64,000 bases of DNA, from NCBI GenBank assembly GCA_903875135.1, contig CAIQUZ010000112.1, positions 1-64,000 on the forward strand. Direction: 5' to 3'. The notes beneath the pieces are model-generated. The model worked only from the letters and a program-made list of their open reading frames with translations. It ran no database searches and was not told the origin of the DNA. The first letter of the stretch is position 1. Every line of letters begins with the position of its first letter. Source of the DNA: an uncultured beta proteobacterium (GTDB lineage: Bacteria; Pseudomonadota; Gammaproteobacteria; Burkholderiales; Burkholderiaceae). A program made the translations under genes and the position numbers. Positions 30,336 to 38,757 of this stretch are shown in pieces.

Positions 30336-30356
30336 ATTGGGGCCATTCGCCCCAAT
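30336..30356 (+). promoter_or_regulatory. Intercistronic hairpin between rpsP and rimM
   Basis: A perfect 8-bp stem ATTGGGGC/GCCCCAAT (30336-30343 with 30349-30356) with a 5-nt loop is followed by only TTT, so it is a poor terminator. It may lower read-through or protect the rpsP transcript, which would fit the higher need for S16 than for RimM and TrmD. Confidence 0.5.
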
Positions 30357-30373
30357 TTACTAGTGGCGTCACG

Positions 30374-30904
30374 ATGACGACTTTACATCAAGATTTAGTC
30401 GAAATCGGAACGGTCATAGAAGCCTATGGCATTCGTGGCGCTTTAAAAATACGTCCTTTTTCCAATGATCCTGTTGCGCTTTTAGCGGCGAAACAGGTGT
30501 GGTTCATCAATGCTAAAAATCCGCAGTTCAATCGCGATTACGATGTGTACAGTGTTCGAATGCATAGTGGTTCGGTCTTGTTAGAACTGGTTGGGTTAAC
30601 CGATCGTGATATTGCGCTGAGTCTTAAATCGGCAGTGGTTGCTATTCCGCGGTCGAAATTTCCGCTGACGGATGCCAACGAGTACTACTGGACTGATTTA
30701 ATGGGTGCACAGGTTCGCAATCAATCACAGGAGCGCATTGGGCAGGTTGTTGAAATTGTTGACAACAGTGCGCAGACGGTTCTCATTATTGAGGACGACG
30801 CCAAAAAACAACATCTCATTCCATTTGTAGCGTCTTTTATTATTGATGTTCAGTTAGAGTCTGATCCTAAGCAGATCCTGGTTGACTGGCAAAAAGACTG
30901 GTAA
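30374..30904 (+). CDS. rimM: Ribosome maturation factor RimM
   Basis: 176 aa, the usual size. The N-terminal RimM domain begins [18 protein letters not shown], and the C-terminal PRC barrel starts about residue 97 ([13 protein letters not shown]). It binds S19 and assists 30S head assembly. trmD follows after 5 nt. Confidence 0.96.
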   Translation: MTTLHQDLVEIGTVIEAYGIRGALKIRPFSNDPVALLAAKQVWFINAKNPQFNRDYDVYSVRMHSGSVLLELVGLTDRDIALSLKSAVVAIPRSKFPLTDANEYYWTDLMGAQVRNQSQERIGQVVEIVDNSAQTVLIIEDDAKKQHLIPFVASFIIDVQLESDPKQILVDWQKDW

Positions 30905-30909
30905 GCCTG

Positions 30910-31662
30910 ATGAATCAATCAATACGCTTTGATGTGATGACGATTTTCCCTGAAATGTTTGACATTATTCATGCTGGTGGGGTGGTAGGTCGTGCTTTAG
31001 AAAAGCAACTGTTCAAGCTCAATACGTGGAATCCGAGAGACTACACAACGGATAACCGTAAAACTGTCGATGATCGTGCTTATGGCGGTGGTCCTGGCAT
31101 GGTGATGATGGTTGAGCCCTTAGAAAAGACGCTGCAGGCCATCAAAGCATTGCAGGGTAACGCCGGTCTTGTTGTTTTGTTATCGCCGCAGGGCAAAGTG
31201 TTTAATCAAGATTTGGCGCAAGATTTGCTAAGTCATGAGCAAATCACGATGATCTGTGGTCGTTATGAGGCAGTGGATCAGCGGTTTATTGATCGAAACG
31301 TCGACTTAGAGATTAGTCTTGGTGATTTTGTCCTGTCAGGTGGTGAAATTGCGGCGATGGCCATCATTGACACGATGGCCAGACTTATTCCAGGGGTTCT
31401 AGGAGATAAGGACTCAGCGCTTCAGGATAGCTTTATGGAGGGCCTTTTAGACCATCCGCATTACACTAGACCTGAAAATTATGAAAATTCCTTCGTTCCA
31501 GGGGTGCTTTTAGGTGGAAATCATGCCATAATAGAGGACTGGCGTCGTGAGCAATCTTTGCTGGCAACGCAAAAGAGTCGACCTGATTTAATTGAGGTGG
31601 CTCGCAAAAAAGGGTTGTTGAGTAAAAAAGATGAGCTTTTTTTAAAGTCCATCGGAACTTAA
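30910..31662 (+). CDS. trmD: tRNA (guanine-37-N1)-methyltransferase
   Basis: 250 aa. SPOUT knot fold: MTIFPEMF, the [24 protein letters not shown] block, [11 protein letters not shown] and the SAM-binding [10 protein letters not shown] are all present. It makes m1G37 next to the anticodon, preventing +1 frameshifting. Operon position between rimM and rplS is universal in proteobacteria. Confidence 0.97.
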   Translation: MNQSIRFDVMTIFPEMFDIIHAGGVVGRALEKQLFKLNTWNPRDYTTDNRKTVDDRAYGGGPGMVMMVEPLEKTLQAIKALQGNAGLVVLLSPQGKVFNQDLAQDLLSHEQITMICGRYEAVDQRFIDRNVDLEISLGDFVLSGGEIAAMAIIDTMARLIPGVLGDKDSALQDSFMEGLLDHPHYTRPENYENSFVPGVLLGGNHAIIEDWRREQSLLATQKSRPDLIEVARKKGLLSKKDELFLKSIGT

Positions 31663-31741
31663 CAGTTTTAATGAATCGTATCCTCTTTCAGGTCCAAACT
31701 GGTTTTGGGATCAACGCTGAAATGATGCATAAGGAGTCAAG

Positions 31742-32134
31742 ATGAATCTCATCGAAAAAATTGAGCAAGAAGAAATTGCTCGCCTCACGGCAACCAAAGT
31801 TGTTCCTGAATTCGCTCCTGGCGATACACTCATTGTTAATGTCAATGTGGTTGAAGGAACTCGTAAACGTTCACAGGCTTTTGAGGGTGTTGTGATTGCC
31901 AAGCGCAATCGAGGCCTTAACTCAAGCTTTATCGTCCGTAAAATTTCTTCCGGTGAAGGTGTTGAAAGAACATTTCAAACCTACTCACCTTTGATTGCTA
32001 GTATCGAAGTTAAGCGCCGTGGTGATGTTCGCCGCGCTAAGCTTTACTACTTGCGTGAGCGTTCTGGTAAATCAGCACGTATTAAAGAAAAGTTAGTTGC
32101 TCGCAAAGTAAAAACAGAGACTGTTGCTAGCTAA
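31742..32134 (+). CDS. rplS: 50S ribosomal protein L19
   Basis: 130 aa with conserved [32 protein letters not shown] and the [26 protein letters not shown] block. L19 lies at the 30S/50S interface. An AAGGAG Shine-Dalgarno sits at proper spacing. It is the last gene of the operon, which is closed by the terminator at 32152. Confidence 0.98.
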   Translation: MNLIEKIEQEEIARLTATKVVPEFAPGDTLIVNVNVVEGTRKRSQAFEGVVIAKRNRGLNSSFIVRKISSGEGVERTFQTYSPLIASIEVKRRGDVRRAKLYYLRERSGKSARIKEKLVARKVKTETVAS

Positions 32135-32151
32135 GCGTCATCACTCAAAAT

Positions 32152-32177
32152 AAGGCGGCGTAAGCTGCCTTTTTTTA
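32152..32177 (+). terminator. Intrinsic terminator after rplS
   Basis: An 8-bp stem AAGGCGGC/GCTGCCTT (32152-32159 with 32164-32171, one G-U), a 4-nt loop and a T tract. It ends the rpsP-rimM-trmD-rplS operon. Confidence 0.85.
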
Positions 32178-32217
32178 CGTCTATATTGTTTTCATATAGA
32201 CCACTTATAATTAATTC

Positions 32218-32901
32218 ATGCAACGACGTCTCCAGAAGTTTGACCCTTTAGTGGTTCCGATACATCAGGCATCTCTCGATGCTCCGCCGGTGCGTGCTGA
32301 GGTATTGCATCCGCAAGGGTTAAGAGATCGTTTTTCTCAGGACAAGATCTGGTCCCCCGAAATTACCGATGAATCGCGTAAGTCATTCGAATACTCCAAA
32401 GGACAAGGTAAGCGGATTGCCGCGGTACTAATTCCGATTGTGCAATATCAGGATCATTTGAGTGTTTTGCTAACGCAGCGTGCAGCGCACCTGAATGATC
32501 ATGGTGGTCAGATCAGTTTTCCTGGGGGACGTAAAGAGGATAGCGATCTTGATATTGAGCATACTGCATTGCGCGAAGCTCATGAAGAGATTGGTTTACC
32601 GCATTCTCGTATTGAGAGCCTTGGTCATTTACCTGATTACTTAACGATTACTGGATACCAAGTGACTCCCGTCGTTGCATTAGTTTCTTCTAGTGAGGGT
32701 TTAGTTGCTGACACCAATGAGGTTGCTGACATTTTTGAAGTGCCACTGTCATTTTTGATGAATCCGGCCAATCATCAAATCAGGGAATTCTCAGGTCCGG
32801 ATGGTTATCGGCGTTTTTATGCCATGCCGTATGAGTCCAAATTTATTTGGGGCGCGACTGCTGGTATGCTGAGAAATCTTTATCACTTTTTAAGCGCTTA
32901 A
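32218..32901 (+). CDS. NUDIX CoA pyrophosphatase (NudL-like)
   Basis: 227 aa. The CoA-hydrolase UPF0035 pattern LLTQRAAHLNDHGGQISFPGG precedes the NUDIX box with REAHEEIGL. The family splits CoA and acyl-CoA to 4'-phosphopantetheine and adenosine 3',5'-bisphosphate. About 60 N-terminal residues before the domain are less conserved. The next gene, CobD/CbiB-like, starts 4 nt downstream. Confidence 0.87.
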   Translation: MQRRLQKFDPLVVPIHQASLDAPPVRAEVLHPQGLRDRFSQDKIWSPEITDESRKSFEYSKGQGKRIAAVLIPIVQYQDHLSVLLTQRAAHLNDHGGQISFPGGRKEDSDLDIEHTALREAHEEIGLPHSRIESLGHLPDYLTITGYQVTPVVALVSSSEGLVADTNEVADIFEVPLSFLMNPANHQIREFSGPDGYRRFYAMPYESKFIWGATAGMLRNLYHFLSA

Positions 32902-32905
32902 GCAC

Positions 32906-33856
32906 ATGACTTTTTTCTCTGTATTGCTGAGTTTGATACTAGAACAATATTTTCCTGTGGGACCTCATCATTGGATGCAAAGATTGATGCGCACATGGAT
33001 TGACCGGGTCCCCAATTATTGCGATACAGGGGAAGAGACCTCTGCCAAAGTCGCGATTACGGTATTGATTATTCCGCCAGTGGTGTTTGTGTTGATGGTT
33101 CATTTGTGGCTTATTTATCAGTTGCCTATCTTCGCGTTGGCTTGGAATATTTTGATTGTTTATTCCTTTATGGGGTTTCGTCAATTCTCTTTCCATTACC
33201 GCAGTATTCAGGTTGCTCTTGAAGAAAAACGTCTAGATGACGCTAGGCATGAGTTGGCGCAGTGGGTCGGGCCTAGTCTGAATACAGAGACCATGACAGA
33301 GTCCGATGTGGTTCGGCATACTCTAGAGCGTGCCATTTTGGCGGTTCACTCCAATGTTTTTGGCGTATTTTTTGCATTTCTCTTACCCATTGGTCCCGCA
33401 GGGGTGGTGTTATATCGACTGACCTTAATGGCGGAAGAGCGCTGGCGTTTTGGGGTAGTTAGTCCTAAGCTCATGACGATAATCCAGAAGTTTCGTTATT
33501 TAATTGACTGGATTCCAACACGACTCACAGCCATTGGTTTTACGATTGTTGGGAATTTTGAACAAGCTGCATATGCTTGGCGTTTTCATCAACAGAAATG
33601 GGATACGCAGTCCAAAGCCATTTTGATTGGAACAGGTGGTGGTGCCTTAGGTGTGCAGTTGGGTGAGCCATTACCGCAGATGAAGAGTGAGCAAGCTCTA
33701 ATACTTGCCGACACCGGTGAGGTACCGATTCAAGAGGTGGGTATTTTGCCAATGCCAGCGCATCTTACTGCTGGTGCTAGTTTAGTTTGGCGTGCGGTCG
33801 TTTTATGGATGATTCTACTTGGCATGCTCACTTTAGCTGTGTGGATTTCACCTTGA
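32906..33856 (+). CDS. CobD/CbiB-family membrane protein
   Basis: 316 aa. Several hydrophobic segments (about 2-15, 48-90, 160-182, 293-314). The segment RHTLERAILAVHSNVFGVFFAFLLPIGPAGVVLYRL matches the core of CobD/CbiB (adenosylcobinamide-phosphate synthase) but in divergent form, and no other cobalamin genes lie nearby. Many Burkholderiales carry such a homologue beside the CoA NUDIX gene. It also resembles AmpE-like proteins. A true role in B12 synthesis is doubtful. Confidence 0.72.
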   Translation: MTFFSVLLSLILEQYFPVGPHHWMQRLMRTWIDRVPNYCDTGEETSAKVAITVLIIPPVVFVLMVHLWLIYQLPIFALAWNILIVYSFMGFRQFSFHYRSIQVALEEKRLDDARHELAQWVGPSLNTETMTESDVVRHTLERAILAVHSNVFGVFFAFLLPIGPAGVVLYRLTLMAEERWRFGVVSPKLMTIIQKFRYLIDWIPTRLTAIGFTIVGNFEQAAYAWRFHQQKWDTQSKAILIGTGGGALGVQLGEPLPQMKSEQALILADTGEVPIQEVGILPMPAHLTAGASLVWRAVVLWMILLGMLTLAVWISP

Positions 33857-33860
33857 GTGG

Positions 33861-34811
33861 CTATTGATTTTGTAATTGTAAAGTCGCATTACGTGTTTCG
33901 TGTAGAAGCTGAGCAAATAAAGCCAACCTTGTACCGGCGATATGACCCTTGATAACACCTTCTCTAACGGCGCAACCAGGTTCTTGGGCATGGGTACAGT
34001 TATGGAACCGGCAATGCCCTAAAAACGGTTCAAACTCAGTGAAGGCGTGTTGTAATTCGCTTTCGGATAAATGTGCCAAGCCAAACTCTTGAAAGCCTGG
34101 TGAGTCAATTAGAGCGCCAAGAATTCCATTACTCACTCCCCAAGATGAAGGAAGGTCGTAATATCGACATGCGGTTGTTGTATGTTTTCCTGTATCTAAT
34201 TTCAAGGAGTGTTCTCTCGTCTGCGCAACGGCAGTGGGTACCCATTGATTCAGAAGCGTGGATTTACCCATGCCCGACTGACCGACTAAGACCGAAACTT
34301 TTCCAGCTAGATACGGTTGAATGCGCATCAAACTCTCCATCTGAAATTTAGCTGATATTTCGTGGATAGGGATGCCTAATTGTTGGTAGGGCTGCAGTAA
34401 TTCTCTGGCCTTGTCGAGTTTTTCTGTTAAATCAATTTTGTTCAGTAGGATACGCAACTCGATCCCTTCGTGTTTTGCCGCAATGGCTGCGCGTCCTAAT
34501 AAGTCGGGAGAAAACCCCGGCTCAGTGGCAAGGACTAAGAGGATTTGATCGACATTGGCAGCAATGGATTTTGAGCGAAAGGCGTCGGAGCGAAATAATA
34601 AATTTTTACGAGGCAGAGTTTTTTCAATCACCCCTTGATGTTGGGAGGTTACTTGGATTTCAAGGAGATCACCCACCGCGACTTCGTGTTTTTTTCCACG
34701 TGCTTGAACTTCGAAGTACTCCGGTTGATTGGGTGCGGGGGTCAGGGGCCGTGCTAAATAATTTCTACCATAAGAAGCCACAAGAAGGGCTTGCAAAGTA
34801 GGATTATCCAA
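33861..34811 (-). CDS. rsgA: Ribosome small-subunit-dependent GTPase A
   Basis: 316 aa. A circularly permuted GTPase: an N-terminal OB fold, then G4 (LNKIDL), G1 (GQSGMGKSTLL) and G3 (DSPGFQEF). A C-terminal zinc finger has C.FHNC.H.....C. RsgA checks late 30S assembly. It starts 12 nt after the M48 protease gene and is probably co-transcribed. It is convergent with the CobD/CbiB-like gene, the two stops being 4 nt apart. Confidence 0.95.
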   Translation of the reverse strand: MDNPTLQALLVASYGRNYLARPLTPAPNQPEYFEVQARGKKHEVAVGDLLEIQVTSQHQGVIEKTLPRKNLLFRSDAFRSKSIAANVDQILLVLATEPGFSPDLLGRAAIAAKHEGIELRILLNKIDLTEKLDKARELLQPYQQLGIPIHEISAKFQMESLMRIQPYLAGKVSVLVGQSGMGKSTLLNQWVPTAVAQTREHSLKLDTGKHTTTACRYYDLPSSWGVSNGILGALIDSPGFQEFGLAHLSESELQHAFTEFEPFLGHCRFHNCTHAQEPGCAVREGVIKGHIAGTRLALFAQLLHETRNATLQLQNQ

Positions 34812-34823
34812 AATAAGTCCTCA

Positions 34824-36080
34824 CTATGCAGCGCCTAACTCATGTAAATGGGCAATCCGAATTGGCGCGGGAGGATGTGAGTCATAAAATGCGGAGTACA
34901 GTCGATCCGGCGTTAAAGTTGCTGCGTTATCTTGATAAAGTTTGATGAGTGCCGAGATCAAGTGTTGCGGATTGGTTTTTTCTGCGGCAAATGCGTCGGC
35001 TTCAAATTCATGTTTGCGAGAAAGTAAACTTCCTAGAGGGGTGATAAAGAAGGTAAACACCGGAATTGCAAGAGAGAAGAGTGCTAATGCCAGTCCCGCA
35101 TTATTGCCATCTATTTCAGGGAAGACGCCTAGGCTTTCATAAAACCAAACTTGGTTGGATAACCAGCCTAACAGAGCAAGACCAATCAAGCTCATTAAAA
35201 AAGTCATGAGCATTCTTTTGCGAACGTGATTTTTTTTGAAGTGCCCGAGTTCATGAGCCAGGACTGCTTCAATTTCTGAAGGGCTTAATTTCTCAATCAA
35301 GGTATCAAAAAACACAATGCGTTTATTTTTGCCGATACCGGTAAAGTAGGCATTGCCATGGGCACTTCTTTTAGAGCCATCCATCACAAATAAACCTTTA
35401 CTCACAAATCCGCAACGATCGAGTAAGGCTTGTATCGAGGTTTTTAAATCACCTTCATCGAGTGGTTTGAATTTGTTAAATAATGGCATGATCAGTACGG
35501 GTGCGACCCAAGTGGCGATCAAAATAAAGGCCACCAGAAAAGCCCAAGCGAAGATCCACCAATATTGACCGGCACCTTGCATGAGGGTCAGTACGACCCA
35601 TAGCAGAGGGATACCAATCACCAAACTCAGTAAAGAACCTTTTAGAAAATCTAGCCAAAACAATTGTTGGGTCATTCGATTAAAACCAAAAGATTCTTCT
35701 AGACGAAATTGTTTATACCAAGAAAAAGGTAAATCCACCAAGCTCGATAGGAGGCTAAGCGAGATTAACAACGCAATTTGTTGCCAAACGCCGGCGGCAA
35801 AAAAATGCAAGAGTTCTTGATGGATCGTATAGAGCAAACCAAACATCGTTAATGTAATGAGTAAGATTTGTGACGTCAGGGTCTCCATCCAGCTCAGCTT
35901 TAATTTAGCGATGGTGTAGCGCGCCGCTTTTTGATGATCGGCTAAAGAGATCGCGTTTTCAAAGCCCTTGGGCACTTCATTTTGATGCTCGCTAGCCGAA
36001 CGAATTTGCCGCTGGGCAAGGAAAAATTGGGTAAAAAGTCCCAATAACAAAAAACCGAGGAAAATATAGGTAAATATCAT
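34824..36080 (-). CDS. M48 (Ste24/CAAX protease-like) integral membrane metallopeptidase
   Basis: 418 aa. Several membrane segments (about 2-20, 70-95, 100-120, 148-170, 173-195, 290-310, 325-350) and the zinc motif HELGH at 276-280, with a third-ligand region EFEADAFA downstream. The length and N-terminal domain resemble Ste24-type proteases rather than HtpX; it probably cuts damaged or misfolded membrane proteins. The start codon is 27 bp from the divergent orn start. A TATAAT lies 6 nt upstream, with no Shine-Dalgarno (see findings). Confidence 0.9.
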   Translation of the reverse strand: MIFTYIFLGFLLLGLFTQFFLAQRQIRSASEHQNEVPKGFENAISLADHQKAARYTIAKLKLSWMETLTSQILLITLTMFGLLYTIHQELLHFFAAGVWQQIALLISLSLLSSLVDLPFSWYKQFRLEESFGFNRMTQQLFWLDFLKGSLLSLVIGIPLLWVVLTLMQGAGQYWWIFAWAFLVAFILIATWVAPVLIMPLFNKFKPLDEGDLKTSIQALLDRCGFVSKGLFVMDGSKRSAHGNAYFTGIGKNKRIVFFDTLIEKLSPSEIEAVLAHELGHFKKNHVRKRMLMTFLMSLIGLALLGWLSNQVWFYESLGVFPEIDGNNAGLALALFSLAIPVFTFFITPLGSLLSRKHEFEADAFAAEKTNPQHLISALIKLYQDNAATLTPDRLYSAFYDSHPPAPIRIAHLHELGAA

Positions 36081-36086
36081 TTGTTA

Positions 36087-36092
36087 ATTATA
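36087..36092 (-). promoter_or_regulatory. Candidate -10 box for the M48 protease gene
   Basis: Read on the minus strand this is TATAAT, ending 6 nt before the ATG at 36080. Transcription would begin at or next to the start codon. No good -35 is visible at 15-18 nt spacing, so this rests on the hexamer and the absence of a Shine-Dalgarno. Confidence 0.3.
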
Positions 36093-36107
36093 GAAGCGAG
36101 ATGCGAT

Positions 36108-36668
36108 TTGAACACAGAACTGAAAAAAGACCGTTTAATTTGGTTGGATATGGAGATGTCGGGTCTTAACCCTGAAAAAGAGCGGATCTTAGAGTTGGCC
36201 ATGATTATTACCGATGGTGATCTAGAAATTGTGGCAGAAAGTCCGGTGCTCGTGATTCATCAAGAGAAATCCTTAATGGACGGTATGGACTCCTGGAATC
36301 AGGGAACCCATAGTAAATCAGGGTTAATTGATAAGGTTTTTGCTTCAACAACGACCGAACAGCAAGCCGAACAGATTTGTTTAGATTTTTTAGCCTTGCA
36401 TGTCAAATCAGGCGTCTCACCGATGTGTGGCAATACCATTCACCAGGATCGTCGCTTTATGGCACGTTACATGCCCAAATTAGAGGCGTATTTTCATTAT
36501 CGGAATATCGACGTTTCTACGGTAAAAGAGCTTTGTAAGCGTTGGCAACCGGATGTTGCTAAAAACTTTACGAAAAAACAAGCGCATACCGCTTATGCTG
36601 ATATTGTGGAGTCGATTGAAGAGTTGCGGTATTACCGCGAACACTTCTTTAGAACCCCGCACAGCTGA
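36108..36668 (+). CDS. orn: Oligoribonuclease
   Basis: 186 aa from TTG at 36108, preceded by the purine-rich GAAGCGAG; a TTG at 36081 would add nine residues and abut the divergent gene. DEDDh exonuclease features: [19 protein letters not shown] and a C-terminal HTAYADI with the catalytic His and Asp. Orn degrades 2-5-mer RNAs and pGpG, completing RNA turnover and c-di-GMP breakdown; it is normally essential in proteobacteria. Confidence 0.93.
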   Translation: MNTELKKDRLIWLDMEMSGLNPEKERILELAMIITDGDLEIVAESPVLVIHQEKSLMDGMDSWNQGTHSKSGLIDKVFASTTTEQQAEQICLDFLALHVKSGVSPMCGNTIHQDRRFMARYMPKLEAYFHYRNIDVSTVKELCKRWQPDVAKNFTKKQAHTAYADIVESIEELRYYREHFFRTPHS

Positions 36669-36709
36669 AGGCATTTCCTCCACTCGCGGTTTGGGTTGTA
36701 GGACGGTAT

Positions 36710-37348
36710 TTAGGTAGTGGGTTTAGGAGCTGACTTTGGTCGAAATGCCTTGACCACTGACTCCTGTGTTTCGATATAGGGCCCACCTATTAAATCGATA
36801 CAGTATGGAACGGCAGCAAAGATACCTGGAGTGATGACTTTACCTTCCGCATCTTTTAGACCTTCTAGAGTTTCGGCAATCGCCTTGGGTTGACCGGGCA
36901 GGTTGATGATTAAAGCGCTATGTCCCTCAATCTCACGCAGTGCTCCGACCTGACGAGAAAGAATCGCTGTTGGCACAAAGCGCAGGCTAATTTGGCGCAT
37001 TTGTTCCCCAAAGCCTGGCATTTCTCGGGAGGCGGCAGCTAAGGTGGCCTCCGGCGTGACATCCCGTCGACTAGGGCCTGTCCCTCCCGTTGTTAGAACA
37101 AGGTCACAGCGCTCTTTGTCGACTAGTTCGATGAGGGTGTTGGTAATCAGCTCGGATTCATCAGCAATCAGACGTGCAAAGACCTCAAACGGACTAAGGA
37201 GGGCCTGTTTTAACCATGCTTCGAGTGAGGGAATACCCAGATCTTCATAAATGCCAGAAGAGGCACGATCGGAGATAGAAACAAGACCAATACGAACCGT
37301 ATGGATATTTTTTGCGCCAGCGTTAGTGTTTGTCATCGGGTTTTTCAT
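36710..37348 (-). CDS. mog: Molybdopterin adenylyltransferase
   Basis: 212 aa. The MogA/MoaB fold shows VRIGLVSISDRASSG near the N terminus, TTGGTGPSRRDVTPEA as the molybdopterin-binding loop and INLPGQPKAIAETL. It adenylylates molybdopterin before molybdate insertion by MoeA. A second ATG at 37336 is an equally possible start. It stands apart from the moaA-mobA-moeA cluster at 45-48 kb and is divergent from pmbA, with 31 nt between starts. Confidence 0.92.
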   Translation of the reverse strand: MKNPMTNTNAGAKNIHTVRIGLVSISDRASSGIYEDLGIPSLEAWLKQALLSPFEVFARLIADESELITNTLIELVDKERCDLVLTTGGTGPSRRDVTPEATLAAASREMPGFGEQMRQISLRFVPTAILSRQVGALREIEGHSALIINLPGQPKAIAETLEGLKDAEGKVITPGIFAAVPYCIDLIGGPYIETQESVVKAFRPKSAPKPTT

Positions 37349-37379
37349 CCATGTTGCAAATTATCGCTATGATAATGGA

Positions 37380-38744
37380 ATGACCAATAAAATTTTCACA
37401 TATTCTGCCTTTGAGTTTCAAGAGATTATTCAAAGTGCACTACAAAAAGCTAAATCCTTAGGTGCCACAGACGCCGCCTGCGAAGTTTCAGAGGGACATG
37501 GCTTATCTGTTTCTGTGCGTTGTGGTGAGGTGGAGACCATTGAACGTAGTGTTGATAAATCCATGGGAATCAGTGTCTACATTGGCCAGCAACGTGGTAA
37601 TGCTAGTACGAGTGATTTTGCTCCTGACTCGATTCAGAGAACCATTCAAGCGGCTTACGATATTGCACGGTACACGGCGCCAGATCCTTTTGCAGGTCTT
37701 GCTGAAGAAGAATTACTGGAAAAGAATCCAAAAGATTTAGATCTGTTTCATCCATGGGACTTATCGGTTGAAGAGGCCGTTGAAATCTCAAAGCGGGCAG
37801 AAGCTGCCGCTTATGCAGTCAACCCCTTAATTACGAATAGTGATGGCTCATCGATTGCTGCCAATCAAACGCATTTTCAGATGGGAACGAGTAATGGTTT
37901 TTTGGCGGGCTATCCTTTTTCACGTCATTACATTTCTTGCGCACCGATTGCTAGTAGCAGTAAGCGCAAGGGTGCCCCCATGCAGCGGGATGACTGGTAT
38001 TCTTCTTCACGCTTGCCGCAAGAGTTAGCGGATCCTGAGGCGATTGGCCAATATGCGGCACATCGGGCATTATCACGACTTGGAGCTCGCTCAATTCCTA
38101 CGCAAAAATGTCCCGTGATTTTTGAAGCACCGATTGCGATTGGTTTATTGGGGGCCTTTGTGCAAGCCGTATCTGGCGGTTCCTTATATCGTCAATCGAG
38201 TTTTTTATTAAATTCCTTAGGTCAGCAGGTATTTGCCGATCATCTCAACATTGATGAAGATCCGCATCGACTGCGCCAAAGTGGCAGCACGCCATTTGAT
38301 GATGAGGGTGTGAGAACTGTCGCCCGACAGGTGGTTTCTTCGGGGGTTGTGAATGGCTATTTTTTATCGACGTATTCCGCACGTAAGTTAGGCATGCAAA
38401 CCACCGGTAATTCTGGTGGAGCGCATCATCTCAAACTCACCAGTACGAGAACGAAACCTAGCCATGATTTGCCAGCCTTGGCAAAATCGATCGGTAAGGG
38501 TTTGTTAGTTACTGAGCTGATGGGTCAAGGCGTTAATTACGTCACCGGTGATTACTCGAGAGGTGCCTTTGGCTACTGGATCGAAAACGGCGTGATTGCA
38601 TATCCGGTTGAAGGTATAACGATTGCTGGCAATCTCAAGCAAATGTTTTTGGATATTGAAGCCATTGGTTCTGACACACTCATTCGTGGCACAAAAGAGT
38701 CTGGTTCGATACTCATTCGTGAAATGATGATCGGCGGATCTTAA
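37380..38744 (+). CDS. pmbA: Metalloprotease PmbA/TldE
   Basis: 454 aa from the ATG at 37380; the open frame extends upstream to 37251, but that part is antisense to mog and hydrophobic, unlike the family. Family blocks include SVSVRCGEVETIERS, AHRALSRLGAR, FEAPIAIGLLGAF, TTGNSGGAHHLKL and GVNYVTGDYSRGAFGYWIENG. With TldD it forms a heterodimeric protease that matures modified peptides and degrades unfolded peptides. In Burkholderiales the gene is often found near mog and orn. Confidence 0.94.
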   Translation: MTNKIFTYSAFEFQEIIQSALQKAKSLGATDAACEVSEGHGLSVSVRCGEVETIERSVDKSMGISVYIGQQRGNASTSDFAPDSIQRTIQAAYDIARYTAPDPFAGLAEEELLEKNPKDLDLFHPWDLSVEEAVEISKRAEAAAYAVNPLITNSDGSSIAANQTHFQMGTSNGFLAGYPFSRHYISCAPIASSSKRKGAPMQRDDWYSSSRLPQELADPEAIGQYAAHRALSRLGARSIPTQKCPVIFEAPIAIGLLGAFVQAVSGGSLYRQSSFLLNSLGQQVFADHLNIDEDPHRLRQSGSTPFDDEGVRTVARQVVSSGVVNGYFLSTYSARKLGMQTTGNSGGAHHLKLTSTRTKPSHDLPALAKSIGKGLLVTELMGQGVNYVTGDYSRGAFGYWIENGVIAYPVEGITIAGNLKQMFLDIEAIGSDTLIRGTKESGSILIREMMIGGS

Positions 38745-38757
38745 GCTCTGTAGCCGG

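Noticed and set aside
37251..37379. N-terminal extension of pmbA
   Set aside because: This part is antisense to mog and hydrophobic; the ATG at 37380 gives the usual PmbA length.
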